From assembly GCF_002931055.1 (NCBI RefSeq), contig NZ_PSXX01000003.1, forward strand, positions 234,678 through 298,677: DNA of 64,000 nucleotides, given 5' to 3'. Position numbers and translations under genes: made by a program. Each line of letters starts with the position of its first letter. Positions within the stretch are counted from its first letter, which is position 1. Below, one piece after another: positions 1 through 7,654 of this stretch. The notes under the pieces are model-generated. The model had not been told where the DNA came from, did not search any database, and was given only the letters and a program-made list of their open reading frames with translations. This DNA comes from Pseudoclavibacter sp. AY1H1 (lineage in GTDB: Bacteria; Actinomycetota; Actinomycetes; Actinomycetales; Microbacteriaceae).

Positions 1-192
1 CGTCGGCGCCAGCTCTCCTGCGAGCAGGCGCAGCAGCGTCGACTTGCCGCTGCCGTTTCGGCCCACGAGGCCGGTTCGACCGGGCGGGAAAGCCCCGGTG
101 AGCGCGTCGATGGCCGGGGACCCGTCCGGCCAGCTCAGGCTGAGGCGGTCGAACGAGAGTGGGTGGTTGTTCTTCGGTGTCGTCTGAGACAC
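1..192 (-). CDS. ABC-F family ATPase, N-terminal part (cut by window edge)
   Basis: Only the first 64 residues are inside the window. They begin at a GTG start and read into a Walker A motif GRNGSGKST near residue 47, preceded by a hydrophobic strand typical of the first nucleotide-binding domain of ABC-F proteins (duplicated ATPase without membrane segments; ribosome protection or translation factors). No membrane segment precedes the Walker box, which argues for ABC-F rather than a transporter subunit, but without the rest of the gene the subclass is inference. No strong ribosome binding site is visible before the GTG. Confidence 0.75.
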   Translation of the reverse strand, partial: MSQTTPKNNHPLSFDRLSLSWPDGSPAIDALTGAFPPGRTGLVGRNGSGKSTLLRLLAGELAPT

Positions 193-410
193 GGTGCTCC
201 CTGAAGGTTCAGTGCGCGCACTGACACCGGGAGCCTCAGGAGGTGGGTTCGACGGGCGTCAGCGCACAGCGTGCGGTGCGGGGGCGTCGAGAGTCTTCAC
301 CGGCCTGCCGATCTTCGGGAACAAGAACGCAAAGATTTTAGCACCGGACCCCGAGAACCGTTCGAGTTCCCGAGAGCACAGCCGGGGCGCACAGACCCGG
401 TGAAGCACAG

Positions 411-470
411 AGCCCGGCGCAGCAGACAGAGCCCGGCGCAGCAGACAGAGCCCGGCGCAGCACACAGAGC
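411..470. repeat. 19-bp tandem repeat, three copies plus decayed flanks
   Basis: The unit AGCCCGGCGCAGCAGACAG (19 bp) starts at 411, 430 and 449, the last copy with one change. A degenerate GACCCGGTGAAGCACAG unit precedes them. It lies just downstream of the tRNA-Glu terminator. Confidence 0.8.
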
Positions 471-487
471 CCAGCCGGAATGCACGA

Positions 488-520
488 AGCCCGGTGCGAG
501 AGAATTCTCGAACCGGGCTT
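488..520 (-). terminator. Hairpin terminator after tRNA-Glu
   Basis: On the minus strand the tRNA is followed within a few bases by AAGCCCGGT, an inner CGAGA/TCTCG segment, and ACCGGGCTT. This forms a long near-perfect stem. There is no long T tract, as is usual in high-GC actinobacteria. Confidence 0.7.
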
Positions 521-524
521 GTGT

Positions 525-600
525 TGGTGATCCCAGCGGGATTCGAACCCGCGCTGCCGCCGTGAGAGGGCGGTGTCCTAGGCCGCTAAACGATGGGACC
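525..600 (-). tRNA. tRNA-Glu, anticodon CTC
   Basis: The minus strand begins GGTCCCA at 600 and closes with TGGGATC, giving a 7-bp acceptor stem with one G-T pair. The anticodon stem CCGCC/GGCGG encloses loop CTCTCAC, so the anticodon is CTC, reading the Glu codon GAG, the dominant Glu codon in this genome. The T arm GCGGG-TTCGAAT-CCCGC is canonical. The discriminator is A at 528, and the CCA tail is encoded at 525-527. The gene stands alone. Confidence 0.97.
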
Positions 601-615
601 GTTTTGGCAACTCGG

Positions 616-621
616 ATATTC
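616..621 (-). promoter_or_regulatory. Candidate -10 box of tRNA-Glu
   Basis: GAATAT on the minus strand lies about 16 bases upstream of the tRNA 5' end, with the TTTGCC/CTTTGC region 16-17 bases further upstream as a weak -35. The surrounding 601-660 stretch is more AT-rich than average. This is inferred from position only. Confidence 0.35.
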
Positions 622-841
622 TGGCACACCGGGGAACGGCAAAGCAAATCGGGTTTTCGGAGTCGGCGCGTCGCCCGCCATTCCGGGCCACGACTCGCGC
701 CACGCGCCAGCCGCGCTGCAGGCCGTCCTGCCGGTCCATGATCCGTGGAACGGGCCACCCGTCGAGGAGTCCGTCAGTCACGAGTTGCTAGCGTTGCACT
801 TCGTCTGGGCCTGCACGGGGCCGCCGCCACCAAGGGGGAAC

Positions 842-1504
842 ATGCGCCTCACCAAGCTCGAGCACGCCGCACTCTCGATCGAGAAGAGCGGCTCGCGTCT
901 CTTCATCGACCCGGGCAAGTTCACGACCCCGATCACTGAGGCGGCCGGGACGGTCGCCATCGTCATCACGCACGAGCACGACGACCACTGGACGCCGGAG
1001 CAGCTGACGCGCATCCTGTCCCGGAATCCGAGGACGCCCATCTTCACCACGCCGTCCGCGGCGGAAAAGATCATCGCTGCAGACCTCCCCGACATCGGCG
1101 AGGTCATCGACGTCGCTGCCGGGAAATCGGTGCTGGTCGGGGGCTTCGACCTGCAGTTCTTCGGCGGCGAGCACGCCCTCATCCACAGCTCGATCCTCCG
1201 CATCGAGAACATCGGCGTGCTCGTGGAACGCGGCGCGCTCTACTACGGCGGCGATGCCTACGTCGCGCCGGAGGGGGTCGACATCGACGTGCTCGCGGTC
1301 TGCGCGAACGCGCCGTGGATGCGCCTCGCCGAGTCCATGGACTACGTCGAGCGGGTGCGCCCCAAGCGAGTGCTGCCCGTGCACGAGATGCTGCTGGCCA
1401 AGGTCGGCAAGACGCTCGCGGTCACGCGTCTGCGGGAATCCGCGGACCGGGTCGGCGCGAACCTCATCGACCTGCAGCCCTTCGAGACGCTCGAGCTCGA
1501 CTGA
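842..1504 (+). CDS. MBL-fold metallo-hydrolase (UlaG-like)
   Basis: 220 residues. The start ATG follows AAGGGGG at good spacing; an open frame continues upstream but has no ribosome binding site. The metallo-beta-lactamase signature HEHDDH is at residues 44-49 (HxHxDH), with further likely metal ligands in GGEH (about 111), GGDAY and LPVHE. The compact length and the lack of inserted domains resemble the Lactamase_B_2/UlaG-like branch, hydrolases of unknown substrate that often act on phosphodiester or lactone bonds. It is a single gene between the tRNA and a convergent small gene, so context gives no substrate. Family assignment is firm; function is open. Confidence 0.85.
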   Translation: MRLTKLEHAALSIEKSGSRLFIDPGKFTTPITEAAGTVAIVITHEHDDHWTPEQLTRILSRNPRTPIFTTPSAAEKIIAADLPDIGEVIDVAAGKSVLVGGFDLQFFGGEHALIHSSILRIENIGVLVERGALYYGGDAYVAPEGVDIDVLAVCANAPWMRLAESMDYVERVRPKRVLPVHEMLLAKVGKTLAVTRLRESADRVGANLIDLQPFETLELD

Positions 1505-1555
1505 CGCCCGGCCCGATGAGCTGATGCTCTCCGGCCCGCACCGGTCGGCCCGGCG

Positions 1556-1837
1556 TCAGTGATCGCGGAGCAGGTCGATGAGCTCGCTCTTGCGCTTGCC
1601 GGAGTATCCGGTCAGCTCAAGCTCCTTGGCCCGCTTCCGCAGCTCATCGACGGTCCAATCCTCGTAGGAGCCGGCTTCCCCGCCCTTCTTGCCGACCTCG
1701 CTTCGCCCCTTCCGGGCGGCGGCGTTCGAGATCCTGGCGGCTTTCTCCTTCGAGTTGCCCTCGTCGCGCAGCTTCTCGTAGAGCTCTTCGTCCTTCAGGC
1801 TCGGCTGGTTGTCGGCGCCGGACTTCTTCTTGGCCAT
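1556..1837 (-). CDS. Small lysine-rich protein with Rho N-terminal/SAP-like domain (DUF7218-type)
   Basis: 93 residues starting MAKKKSGADNQ, preceded by GAGAGGAGCAG as ribosome binding site; the longer upstream frame is not used. The N-terminal half is basic with a KxGEKGG-like segment (RSEVGKKGGEAG, about 45-57). The C-terminal half, from YEDWTVDELRKRAKELELTG to the end, matches the Rho termination factor N-terminal helix-extended-loop-helix, a short nucleic-acid-binding fold. Such proteins are common in Actinobacteria beside stress genes; a DNA-binding or chromatin role is inferred. It lies downstream of, and in the same direction as, the stress-type SDR. Confidence 0.8.
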   Translation of the reverse strand: MAKKKSGADNQPSLKDEELYEKLRDEGNSKEKAARISNAAARKGRSEVGKKGGEAGSYEDWTVDELRKRAKELELTGYSGKRKSELIDLLRDH

Positions 1838-1905
1838 CGACTGCTCCTCTCGCTCGTGAGCTGACGCTCGCCCTGTGCTCGTGCCCGCTCGCTCGCGGTG
1901 CCCGC

Positions 1906-2787
1906 TCAGAGGTTCTTGCCGCCCGTGACGGCGATGATGGCGCCCGTCGTGTAGCTGGCGTCGTCGGACGCGAGGTAGACGTAGGCGCCAGCGATCTCGG
2001 CGGGCTGGCCGGCGCGCCCGAGTGGCGTGTCCTGCCCGAAGCTCGCGAGCTTCTCCTCGTCCCACCCAGTGGCGGGGATGAGCGGCGTCCAGACAGGGCC
2101 GGGGGCGACGGCGTTCACGCGCACGCCCTTCGGCCCGAACTCCTTCGCCATGGACTCGGTGAGCGAGACGAGGGCCGCCTTCGTCATGGCGTAGTCGAAG
2201 AGCCCATCACTCGGCTCGTAGCCCTGCACCGACGAGGAGAAGATGACGGATGCGCCGGGCGGGAGGTGCGACTCCGCTGCTCGGAGCGTGTAGATGGGCG
2301 CCTCGAGGTTCGTCGCGATCACGCGCCTGATCTCGTCGGTCGGGGTGTCGCCGATGCTCGTGCGGTCTCGCTGGTATGCGGCGTTGAGGACCAGCAGGTC
2401 GAGGCCCCCGAAGGCGGCGACGGTCGCGTGGACGATCTCGGCGCAGTACTGCTCGTTGCGCAGGTCGCCCGGCAGGAGCAGCCCGGTCTCACCCGCCTCG
2501 TTGATGAGGCGCGCCGTCTCCTGCGCATCGGCTTCCTCCTCTGGCAGGTACGAGATCGCGACCTTGGCGCCCTCTCGGGCGTAGGCGATGGCGACGGCGC
2601 GGCCGATGCCGGAGTCTCCCCCGGTGATGAGCGCGCGGCGGCCCTTGAGCCTGCCGTGGCCGGTGTAGCTCCGCTCGCCGTGATCGGGGGCCGGGGTGGT
2701 CTCGCCCGTGAGCCCGGGCTGCTGCTGCCCCTGGCCGGGGAATCCGCTCTCGCGGAACAGGGAGCGGGGGTCGGTGAGTGCGGTCAT
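1906..2787 (-). CDS. SDR-family oxidoreductase, general-stress type (YghA/GSP39-like)
   Basis: 293 residues. A long polar N-terminus with FPGQGQQQPGLTGETTP, characteristic of the stress-associated SDR subgroup, precedes the Rossmann core. The cofactor motif TGGDSGIG is at 55-62, the NNAG-equivalent is LNAAY near 135, the catalytic serines are at 184-186, and Tyr199/Lys203 form YxxxK. Members reduce aldehydes or ketones with NAD(P)H, but natural substrates are rarely known. The ATG is followed by a normal coding start and preceded by GGAGGCGC. It is followed on the same strand by the small Rho-N protein; both fit a stress-response unit. Confidence 0.9.
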   Translation of the reverse strand: MTALTDPRSLFRESGFPGQGQQQPGLTGETTPAPDHGERSYTGHGRLKGRRALITGGDSGIGRAVAIAYAREGAKVAISYLPEEEADAQETARLINEAGETGLLLPGDLRNEQYCAEIVHATVAAFGGLDLLVLNAAYQRDRTSIGDTPTDEIRRVIATNLEAPIYTLRAAESHLPPGASVIFSSSVQGYEPSDGLFDYAMTKAALVSLTESMAKEFGPKGVRVNAVAPGPVWTPLIPATGWDEEKLASFGQDTPLGRAGQPAEIAGAYVYLASDDASYTTGAIIAVTGGKNL

Positions 2788-2962
2788 CGTGCGCCTCCGT
2801 GGGGTCGGTCGTGCGTCGTGACTGGCGGGAGGCTCTCGTGACGAGGTGCGCCCCCGGCCGGGACCGAATCAACGCTAGGGACCGAACGTGGGCATTCACT
2901 GACCAGCGGGTGCATGCGCTCCCAGCTTCTTGCGCGGCACGCGCCCCGACCTTCCCGCGCGG

Positions 2963-4183
2963 CTACCGCGTGCGCCGCACCCCGAACGCGACGATCGCCG
3001 CGCATCCGCTTGCCAGGACCGCAACCGCGACGAGCAGCGGGAGCATGCCGAAGGTCGGGGCGAGGGCGGAGAGGATGGCGGGCAGCGCGAAGCCGATGTA
3101 GGTGAGCGCGTAGTAGAGGCCGGTGAGTCCCGCGAGGTTGCGGCCGCCGGCCATCGCCTGCACCTCGACGAGCCCCGTGAGCATGCAGACGCCGTAGGAG
3201 CCGCCGAGGAGCACCCCGGCGGCGCAGGCGACGAGCGGAGACTGGACGGCGACGTTGGCGGCGACGAGGAGGGTCCCGACGGCCAGGAGCCCGAGCCCCA
3301 CCGAACCGGAGGCTCCGCCGACGCGGGCGGCGATGCGCGGCACGCTCGGCTGGATGAGGAAGCCGACGGTGAGCGACACGAGCGTGAGGAGGGCCGCGAA
3401 GGCGATCTCGAGGCCCCCGAGCCGCTCGACGACGATGGCGGGCGACACGGCGAAGGCCAGCGCCGGGGCGGCGAATACCCACGGCGCCATGGGCACCACG
3501 ACGGTGAAGAAGCGCCGACGATGCTCGGGCGCGATGACCACGTCCACGAGCGGGCGACGCTCACGTCCCCTTCCCTTCGGGCCAGATCGATCGCCGGCGG
3601 TCTCGATGCCGCGAGCCAGCGCGACGGCTGCGGCGCTCGTCAGGACGAGCTGCACGACGTAGGGCGTGATGGTCGGCCACGGGGCCCACTGGGCGAGCAC
3701 TCCGGCGGCGACCGCGCCGAGCAGGAAGCCCGCCGTGATGGTGAGGGATGCGCGTCTGGCGGTGACGGCTGGCGGCACGGTGCCGGTCGAGAGCTCGCGG
3801 ATCCACGTGGTTCCGACGACCATCGCGACGGCCACGGAGAGGCCGGAGAGGAGGCGCCCGATCATCATGGCTGTGGGGCTCGCGCTGCCGAGCGCGAGCA
3901 CGACCGCGGCGGCCACGCTCAGGACCACGGAGACCGCCATGAGGGGCTTCCGCCCGAAGCGGTCGGAGAGGGAGCCGGCGATGAGGAACCCGGGAATCAG
4001 CCCGATGATGTACGCGCCGAAGAAGAGGTCGACCTGCAGGGCGGAGTAGCCCTCGACCTTCCGGTAGAGCAGCAGGAGCGGGGTGAACTGGTTGCCACCC
4101 CACGCCATCATGAGCACGGCCGGCGCGGCGGCGAGCCACGAGCGCTTGCCGCGCGCGGCAGACGCCGCCGTCGGCTGGGTCAT
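2963..4183 (-). CDS. MFS transporter
   Basis: 406 residues, about 12 hydrophobic segments, with a central polar loop around residue 200 (GIETAGDRSGPKGRGRER) separating two six-helix halves. The loop 2-3 signature appears as GSLSDRFGRKPLM, the conserved MFS motif A. The start ATG overlaps the stop of the upstream lrp-type gene (ATGA), so the two are co-transcribed and translationally coupled. Together with an Lrp regulator this suggests export or uptake of an amino acid or a drug-like compound; the substrate cannot be told from sequence. Confidence 0.9.
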   Translation of the reverse strand: MTQPTAASAARGKRSWLAAAPAVLMMAWGGNQFTPLLLLYRKVEGYSALQVDLFFGAYIIGLIPGFLIAGSLSDRFGRKPLMAVSVVLSVAAAVVLALGSASPTAMMIGRLLSGLSVAVAMVVGTTWIRELSTGTVPPAVTARRASLTITAGFLLGAVAAGVLAQWAPWPTITPYVVQLVLTSAAAVALARGIETAGDRSGPKGRGRERRPLVDVVIAPEHRRRFFTVVVPMAPWVFAAPALAFAVSPAIVVERLGGLEIAFAALLTLVSLTVGFLIQPSVPRIAARVGGASGSVGLGLLAVGTLLVAANVAVQSPLVACAAGVLLGGSYGVCMLTGLVEVQAMAGGRNLAGLTGLYYALTYIGFALPAILSALAPTFGMLPLLVAVAVLASGCAAIVAFGVRRTR

Positions 4184-4614
4184 CCCTTGAGCACCTTCAT
4201 CGTGAAGTGCGAGGTCACCCGGTGGACGCCGGGGAGGCGCCACATCTTCTCGCGGAGCAGCTTCTCGAAGCTCTCGAGGTCGGCCACCTCGACGCGGATC
4301 GCGTAGTCGGGCGAGCCGAACATGCGGCGAACCTCGGTGACCTCGTCGAGCTCGACGGCCTGCGACTCGAACGCCTCCACCGTGGTGTGCGCCTGGCTCG
4401 TGAGGTCGACGTCGATGAGCACCTTGAAGGCGCGTCCGACCCTGTCGGGGTTCACCTCGGCGTGGTAGCCGAGAAGGACCCCGTCCTCCTCGAGGCGGCG
4501 AACTCGGCGCAGGCAGGGCGCCGGGGTGAGCCCCACGCGCTGCGCGAGTTCAGCGTTCGTCAGTCTGGCGTTTCCCTGCAGTTCGCGAACGATTGCGCGA
4601 TCGATGGTGTCCAC
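4180..4614 (-). CDS. lrp: Lrp/AsnC-family transcriptional regulator
   Basis: 144 residues. The N-terminal helix-turn-helix (about 1-60, DRAIVRELQGNARLTNAELA then GLTPAPCLRRVRRLE) is followed by an alpha-beta RAM domain with the EVRRMFGSPDYAIRVEV core. The start is GTG at 4614 with no Shine-Dalgarno sequence; the upstream AATAATCA suggests a leaderless or near-leaderless message. It is divergent from the azlCD pair only 79 bp away, the same layout as Corynebacterium lrp-brnFE, where Lrp activates branched-chain amino acid and methionine export. It is also coupled to the MFS gene downstream. Activation of azlCD is inference from this synteny. Confidence 0.9.
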   Translation of the reverse strand: MDTIDRAIVRELQGNARLTNAELAQRVGLTPAPCLRRVRRLEEDGVLLGYHAEVNPDRVGRAFKVLIDVDLTSQAHTTVEAFESQAVELDEVTEVRRMFGSPDYAIRVEVADLESFEKLLREKMWRLPGVHRVTSHFTMKVLKG

Positions 4615-4693
4615 ACTTGATTATTGCCGAATGTGGCGCCTGGAGGCACGCATCCGCTCTCGGAATGCGCGGCTTCCGTGCCAAGATCTCCGC
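4615..4693. promoter_or_regulatory. Divergent lrp/azlC promoter region
   Basis: The 79 bases between the GTG of the lrp gene and the ATG of azlC contain the only AT-rich patch locally (TTGATTATTGCCGAAT at 4617-4632). It is a plausible Lrp-binding and promoter site for both genes. Confidence 0.45.
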
Positions 4694-5521
4694 ATGACCA
4701 CCGCAGATCCAGGAGCGCGCGGCGCCCGCCCGCCGGGATCCGCGGCGCCCCAGACGGACCCTGCCGCGGATCCAACCGCGGGAGCGCTCTTGGGGCCACC
4801 CGCCGAGATCCCGGCGACTCGCGGGGAGCGCATCCGGGCCGGACTGCGCGACTCGCTCGCCGCGGGACTCGGAGTGGTGCCGCTCGGCGTGGCGTTCGGC
4901 GTGCTGGTCCTGCAGGCAGGCCTGCCCTGGTGGGTCGCCCCGTCCCTGTCGGTGTTCGTGTACGCGGGTTCGATCGAGCTGCTGCTCGTCGGGCTCATCG
5001 CCGCGGGCACGCCCATCGCGACGATGGCCCTCACCACGTTCTTCGTCAACTTCCGCCACGTGTTCTACGCGTTCTCGTTCCCCCTGCACCTCGTTCGGGG
5101 CCGGCTCGCGCGCCTCTACTCGATCTGGGCGATGACCGACGAGGCCTACGCGATCGTCACGCCCATCCCCCGCGAGCAGCGGTCCGCGACGCGACTGCTC
5201 ACCCTGCAGCTCGCCCTGCAGACGTACTGGGTCGGCGGGGGCCTGCTCGGGGTGGCACTCGCGAGCGTCCTCCCCGGCGAGATCAAGGGCCTCGAGTTCT
5301 CGCTGTGCGCGCTCTTCACGGTGCTCGCCCTCGACGCGATCCGCTCCCGTGACGACGTGCCGTCGCTCCTCATCGCCGGCCTGAGCGTCTCTTTCGGGCT
5401 GCTCTTCGTGCCAGGGGCGCCCCTCTTCGCGGCGCTCATCCTCTTCGCCGTCGCGCTCGCGGTGCGCGCGCTCTTCGCCGCGAGACGAGACCGCACGGAG
5501 GCACCGGTGAGCGATGTTTGA
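4694..5521 (+). CDS. azlC: AzlC-family branched-chain amino acid exporter, large subunit (BrnF-like)
   Basis: 275 residues. A proline/alanine-rich cytoplasmic N-terminus of about 45 residues precedes the AzlC domain (GLRDSLAAGLGVVPLGVAFG onward) with about seven membrane segments and the conserved NFRHVFYAFS segment, a hallmark of AzlC. With AzlD it forms a two-component exporter of leucine, isoleucine, valine and methionine. The start at 4694 begins a normal reading frame, and the upstream extension would overlap the divergent regulator. The stop overlaps azlD by 8 bases, so the two are coupled. Confidence 0.93.
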   Translation: MTTADPGARGARPPGSAAPQTDPAADPTAGALLGPPAEIPATRGERIRAGLRDSLAAGLGVVPLGVAFGVLVLQAGLPWWVAPSLSVFVYAGSIELLLVGLIAAGTPIATMALTTFFVNFRHVFYAFSFPLHLVRGRLARLYSIWAMTDEAYAIVTPIPREQRSATRLLTLQLALQTYWVGGGLLGVALASVLPGEIKGLEFSLCALFTVLALDAIRSRDDVPSLLIAGLSVSFGLLFVPGAPLFAALILFAVALAVRALFAARRDRTEAPVSDV

Positions 5522-5837
5522 CGCCTGGTGGTTCGTTGTCGCACTCGCGGTGTGCGGCGGCATCACGTTCGGGCTCCGCGCCCTGCCGTTCGTCGCGCTC
5601 AAGCCGCTTCGCGACTCCAAGACGGTCCAGCGACTCTCGGTCTGGATGCCCGCGGGAATCCTCGCGATCCTCGCCGCCGTCACCTTCAGCGACTTCGCGA
5701 GCGAGCCGCGCACGGCACTCTGGGCGGCGCTCGCGCTGGCCGTGACGGTGGGCGTGCACCTGGGCTTGGGGCGCAGGACGCTGCTCAGCGTCGGACTCGG
5801 CACGGCGACCTTCGTCGTGCTCGTCAACCTCTTCTAA
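5514..5837 (+). CDS. azlD: AzlD-family branched-chain amino acid exporter, small subunit (BrnE-like)
   Basis: 107 residues with four hydrophobic segments. The motif TFGLRALPFVALKPL near residues 18-32 is typical of AzlD, the small partner of AzlC. It starts inside the azlC end (GATGTTTGA arrangement). Its stop codon lies within a 10-bp tandem repeat (AACCTCTTCT), so the last codons are repeated downstream as non-coding DNA. Confidence 0.93.
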   Translation: MFDAWWFVVALAVCGGITFGLRALPFVALKPLRDSKTVQRLSVWMPAGILAILAAVTFSDFASEPRTALWAALALAVTVGVHLGLGRRTLLSVGLGTATFVVLVNLF

Positions 5838-5899
5838 CCTCTTCTAACCTCTTCCAGTTTCCCGGGCGCTTCCCGTTTTTCCGGGCGCTTCCCGTTTTT
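5826..5899. repeat. Two short tandem repeats at the end of azlD
   Basis: AACCTCTTCT is repeated at 5826, 5836 and 5846 (the last ends TTCC) and carries the azlD stop. It is followed by a perfect 19-bp direct repeat, CCGGGCGCTTCCCGTTTTT, at 5862-5880 and 5881-5899. The T-runs after GC-rich segments may help transcription stop. Confidence 0.85.
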
Positions 5900-5939
5900 C
5901 CGAGCCCGGGTCCAGCGGGCACTCCGAGGGCGTCGCTCG

Positions 5940-6086
5940 CTACCTCGGCTGGCGAGTGTCGTAACTGGACTGGAATGCGCGGTGCCCGTAGCCGTCGCGC
6001 AGCATGACGACGAGGGTCGCGGTCACTCCGGCAACGGCGATGGCGGCGACGACGATTCCTGTGATGATGAGCGTGATGAGTTCCAT
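5940..6086 (-). CDS. Small membrane peptide, paralogue 1
   Basis: 48 residues: one hydrophobic helix (about 3-28) followed by a short basic tail RDGYGHRAFQSSYDTRQPR. The start is supported by GGAGGTGG seven bases upstream. It is clearly paralogous to the 45-residue gene at 8572-8709: both begin MEL, carry DGY, and end in Y(D/N)TRQP, and both have the same upstream boxes. It is divergent from the MocR regulator gene. No family is recognised. The conserved TRQP tail suggests a defined cytoplasmic contact. The function is unknown. Confidence 0.75.
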   Translation of the reverse strand: MELITLIITGIVVAAIAVAGVTATLVVMLRDGYGHRAFQSSYDTRQPR

Positions 6087-6184
6087 GGGGCCACCTCCGT
6101 GACGGTCGACGAGTACTGCAGATAGGCACATCCAATCGCCACATTGGCCTGGCCGTCGCGGTCCACTTGGCGCATACTGGACCC
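6087..6184. promoter_or_regulatory. Divergent promoter: small peptide 1 / MocR
   Basis: Read on the minus strand it contains GTGGACCGCGAC (about 6153-6164), CGATTGGAT (about 6128-6136) and GCAGTA before the ribosome binding site. These boxes recur in the same order upstream of peptide 2 at 8494-8570. The MocR gene on the other strand starts only a few bases from CATACTGGACCC and has no Shine-Dalgarno sequence, so it may be leaderless. Confidence 0.55.
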
Positions 6185-7651
6185 ATGGAGTCGACATCTG
6201 GTTCTCGCATATCCGCACGCACGCTGCTCTCCTTGGCGGGCGAGCTTCGTGACGACTCGTCCGCCTACGAGGCCCTCGCCGAGCGCATCCGCCTGTTGAT
6301 CGTCGATGGGCGCATCCCGGTGGGGACGCGCCTGCCCTCGGAGCGCGAGCTGGCTGTGCAGTCCGGGCGCAGTCGCACGACGATCGTGGCCGCCTACCAG
6401 TCGCTGCGCGACAGCGGGCATGTGCTGAGCCGGCAGGGTTCCGGGAGCCGGGTGACGCTCCCCCGCCTCGGCAGGCAGGATTACCGCCCGAGCGGCGAGG
6501 GAGAGAACTTCGGGGTCGATTTCGCTCGCGCGGTGCCGCCGCCCGTCGAGGGGCTGGCCGAGATCATCGCGGACGCCGCGAGCTCGATGCCGCTTGCGCT
6601 CGGCGCCCCCGGTTTCGACCTCCTCGGCACCCTGTCGCTGCGCTCGGCGATCGCCGAGCGCTACACGGCGCGCGGGCTGCCGACGACGCCCGAGCAGATC
6701 ATCGTGACGATGGGCGCCCAGCACGCGATCTCGCTGACGGCCCACACGCTCCTCACGCGCTCGGATCTCGTCCTGGTGGAGTCGCCCACGTATCCGCACG
6801 CCTACGAGGCGATGCGCCGCGCGGGCGCTCGACTCATCGCGACGCCGGTGACCACTGGCGGCTGGGAGATCGAGCACGTCATCGAGACGATCGAGCGGAT
6901 GCGCCCCGCGCTCGCGTACCTCATCCCCGATTTCCACAACCCGACGGGCGCGTCGATGCGGCCGGAAGACCGGGTGCGCGTGACGGAGGCGGCTCGGGCG
7001 GCCGGCACGATCCTCGTCGTGGACGAGACGACCGCGGACCTGTCGATCGACCGGCCGTGGGACGACGGCCCGTTCGCTCGTCACGCGCGCGGCGCGTCCC
7101 CGTTCTCCGGCTCGGGGGTCGTGACGGTCGGCTCTCTGAGCAAGGCGGCCTGGGCCGGCCTGCGCATCGGGTGGATCCGCGCCGATGCCGCCCTGATCCG
7201 CCGCTTCGTGCAGGCCCGTCCGGCCGGCGATCTGGGGACGCCGCAGATCGAGCAGCTCCTCGCGGAGCGTGTCGTGCGGGCGCTTCCGGAGCTGCTGCCC
7301 CGGCGGCGCGAGCAGATGCGCCTGCACCGTGACGCCCTGCACGCCGCGTTGAGCCTCCACCTGCCGGAGTGGCACGTGCCGTGGCCAGACGGTGGACTGT
7401 CGATGTGGGTGCACTTGGCGCAGCCGGCGAGCTCCGCGATGACGTCCCTGTCGGAGGCGCGCGGCCTGGCCCTGGTCGCTGGTCCGAAGTTCTCCATCGA
7501 CGGAAGCCTCGAGCGGTTCCTTCGGGTCCCGTTCACGGCACCCGTCGCCGATCTCGAAGCTGGCACGCGGATCCTCGCCGAATCCTGGGCGCAACTCTCG
7601 GCGCGCGACGTGCGATCGATGGCGGATACGCGTCTGCCTGAGATGGTGTAG
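6185..7651 (+). CDS. MocR-type GntR regulator with aminotransferase domain
   Basis: 488 residues. The N-terminal GntR winged helix-turn-helix (about 15-90; LPSERELAVQSGRSRTTIVA) is joined to a fold-type I PLP domain with PDFHNPTGA and the PLP lysine Lys320 in GSLSKAAWAGLRIG. MocR proteins use PLP or a PLP-amino acid adduct as a signal, for instance PdxR, GabR and TauR. ATG 6185 was chosen over an upstream in-frame ATG because it gives the usual MocR N-terminus. It is followed after three bases by the HAD phosphatase gene. No pdxST genes are adjacent, so this need not be PdxR; the flanking peptide genes with shared boxes are likely targets. Confidence 0.9.
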   Translation: MESTSGSRISARTLLSLAGELRDDSSAYEALAERIRLLIVDGRIPVGTRLPSERELAVQSGRSRTTIVAAYQSLRDSGHVLSRQGSGSRVTLPRLGRQDYRPSGEGENFGVDFARAVPPPVEGLAEIIADAASSMPLALGAPGFDLLGTLSLRSAIAERYTARGLPTTPEQIIVTMGAQHAISLTAHTLLTRSDLVLVESPTYPHAYEAMRRAGARLIATPVTTGGWEIEHVIETIERMRPALAYLIPDFHNPTGASMRPEDRVRVTEAARAAGTILVVDETTADLSIDRPWDDGPFARHARGASPFSGSGVVTVGSLSKAAWAGLRIGWIRADAALIRRFVQARPAGDLGTPQIEQLLAERVVRALPELLPRRREQMRLHRDALHAALSLHLPEWHVPWPDGGLSMWVHLAQPASSAMTSLSEARGLALVAGPKFSIDGSLERFLRVPFTAPVADLEAGTRILAESWAQLSARDVRSMADTRLPEMV

Positions 7652-7654
7652 TCC

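Larger units (their letters stand above)
193..524. other. Intergenic region with terminator and tandem repeats
   Basis: No convincing gene is seen in this 332-base gap. It contains the promoter side of the ABC-F gene, an AT-richer patch around 322-342, a run of about 19-bp GCCCGG-containing tandem repeats (about 392-470), and the hairpin following tRNA-Glu (488-520). Overlapping open frames on both strands here lack ribosome binding sites and run through the repeats. Confidence 0.6.

Noticed and set aside
297..758. Open frames overlapping the tRNA-Glu
   Set aside because: They cross the tRNA and repeats and have no ribosome binding site.
2930..4306. 458-codon plus-strand frame opposite the MFS gene
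   Set aside because: Antisense shadow; the MFS frame has clear helices and family motifs.
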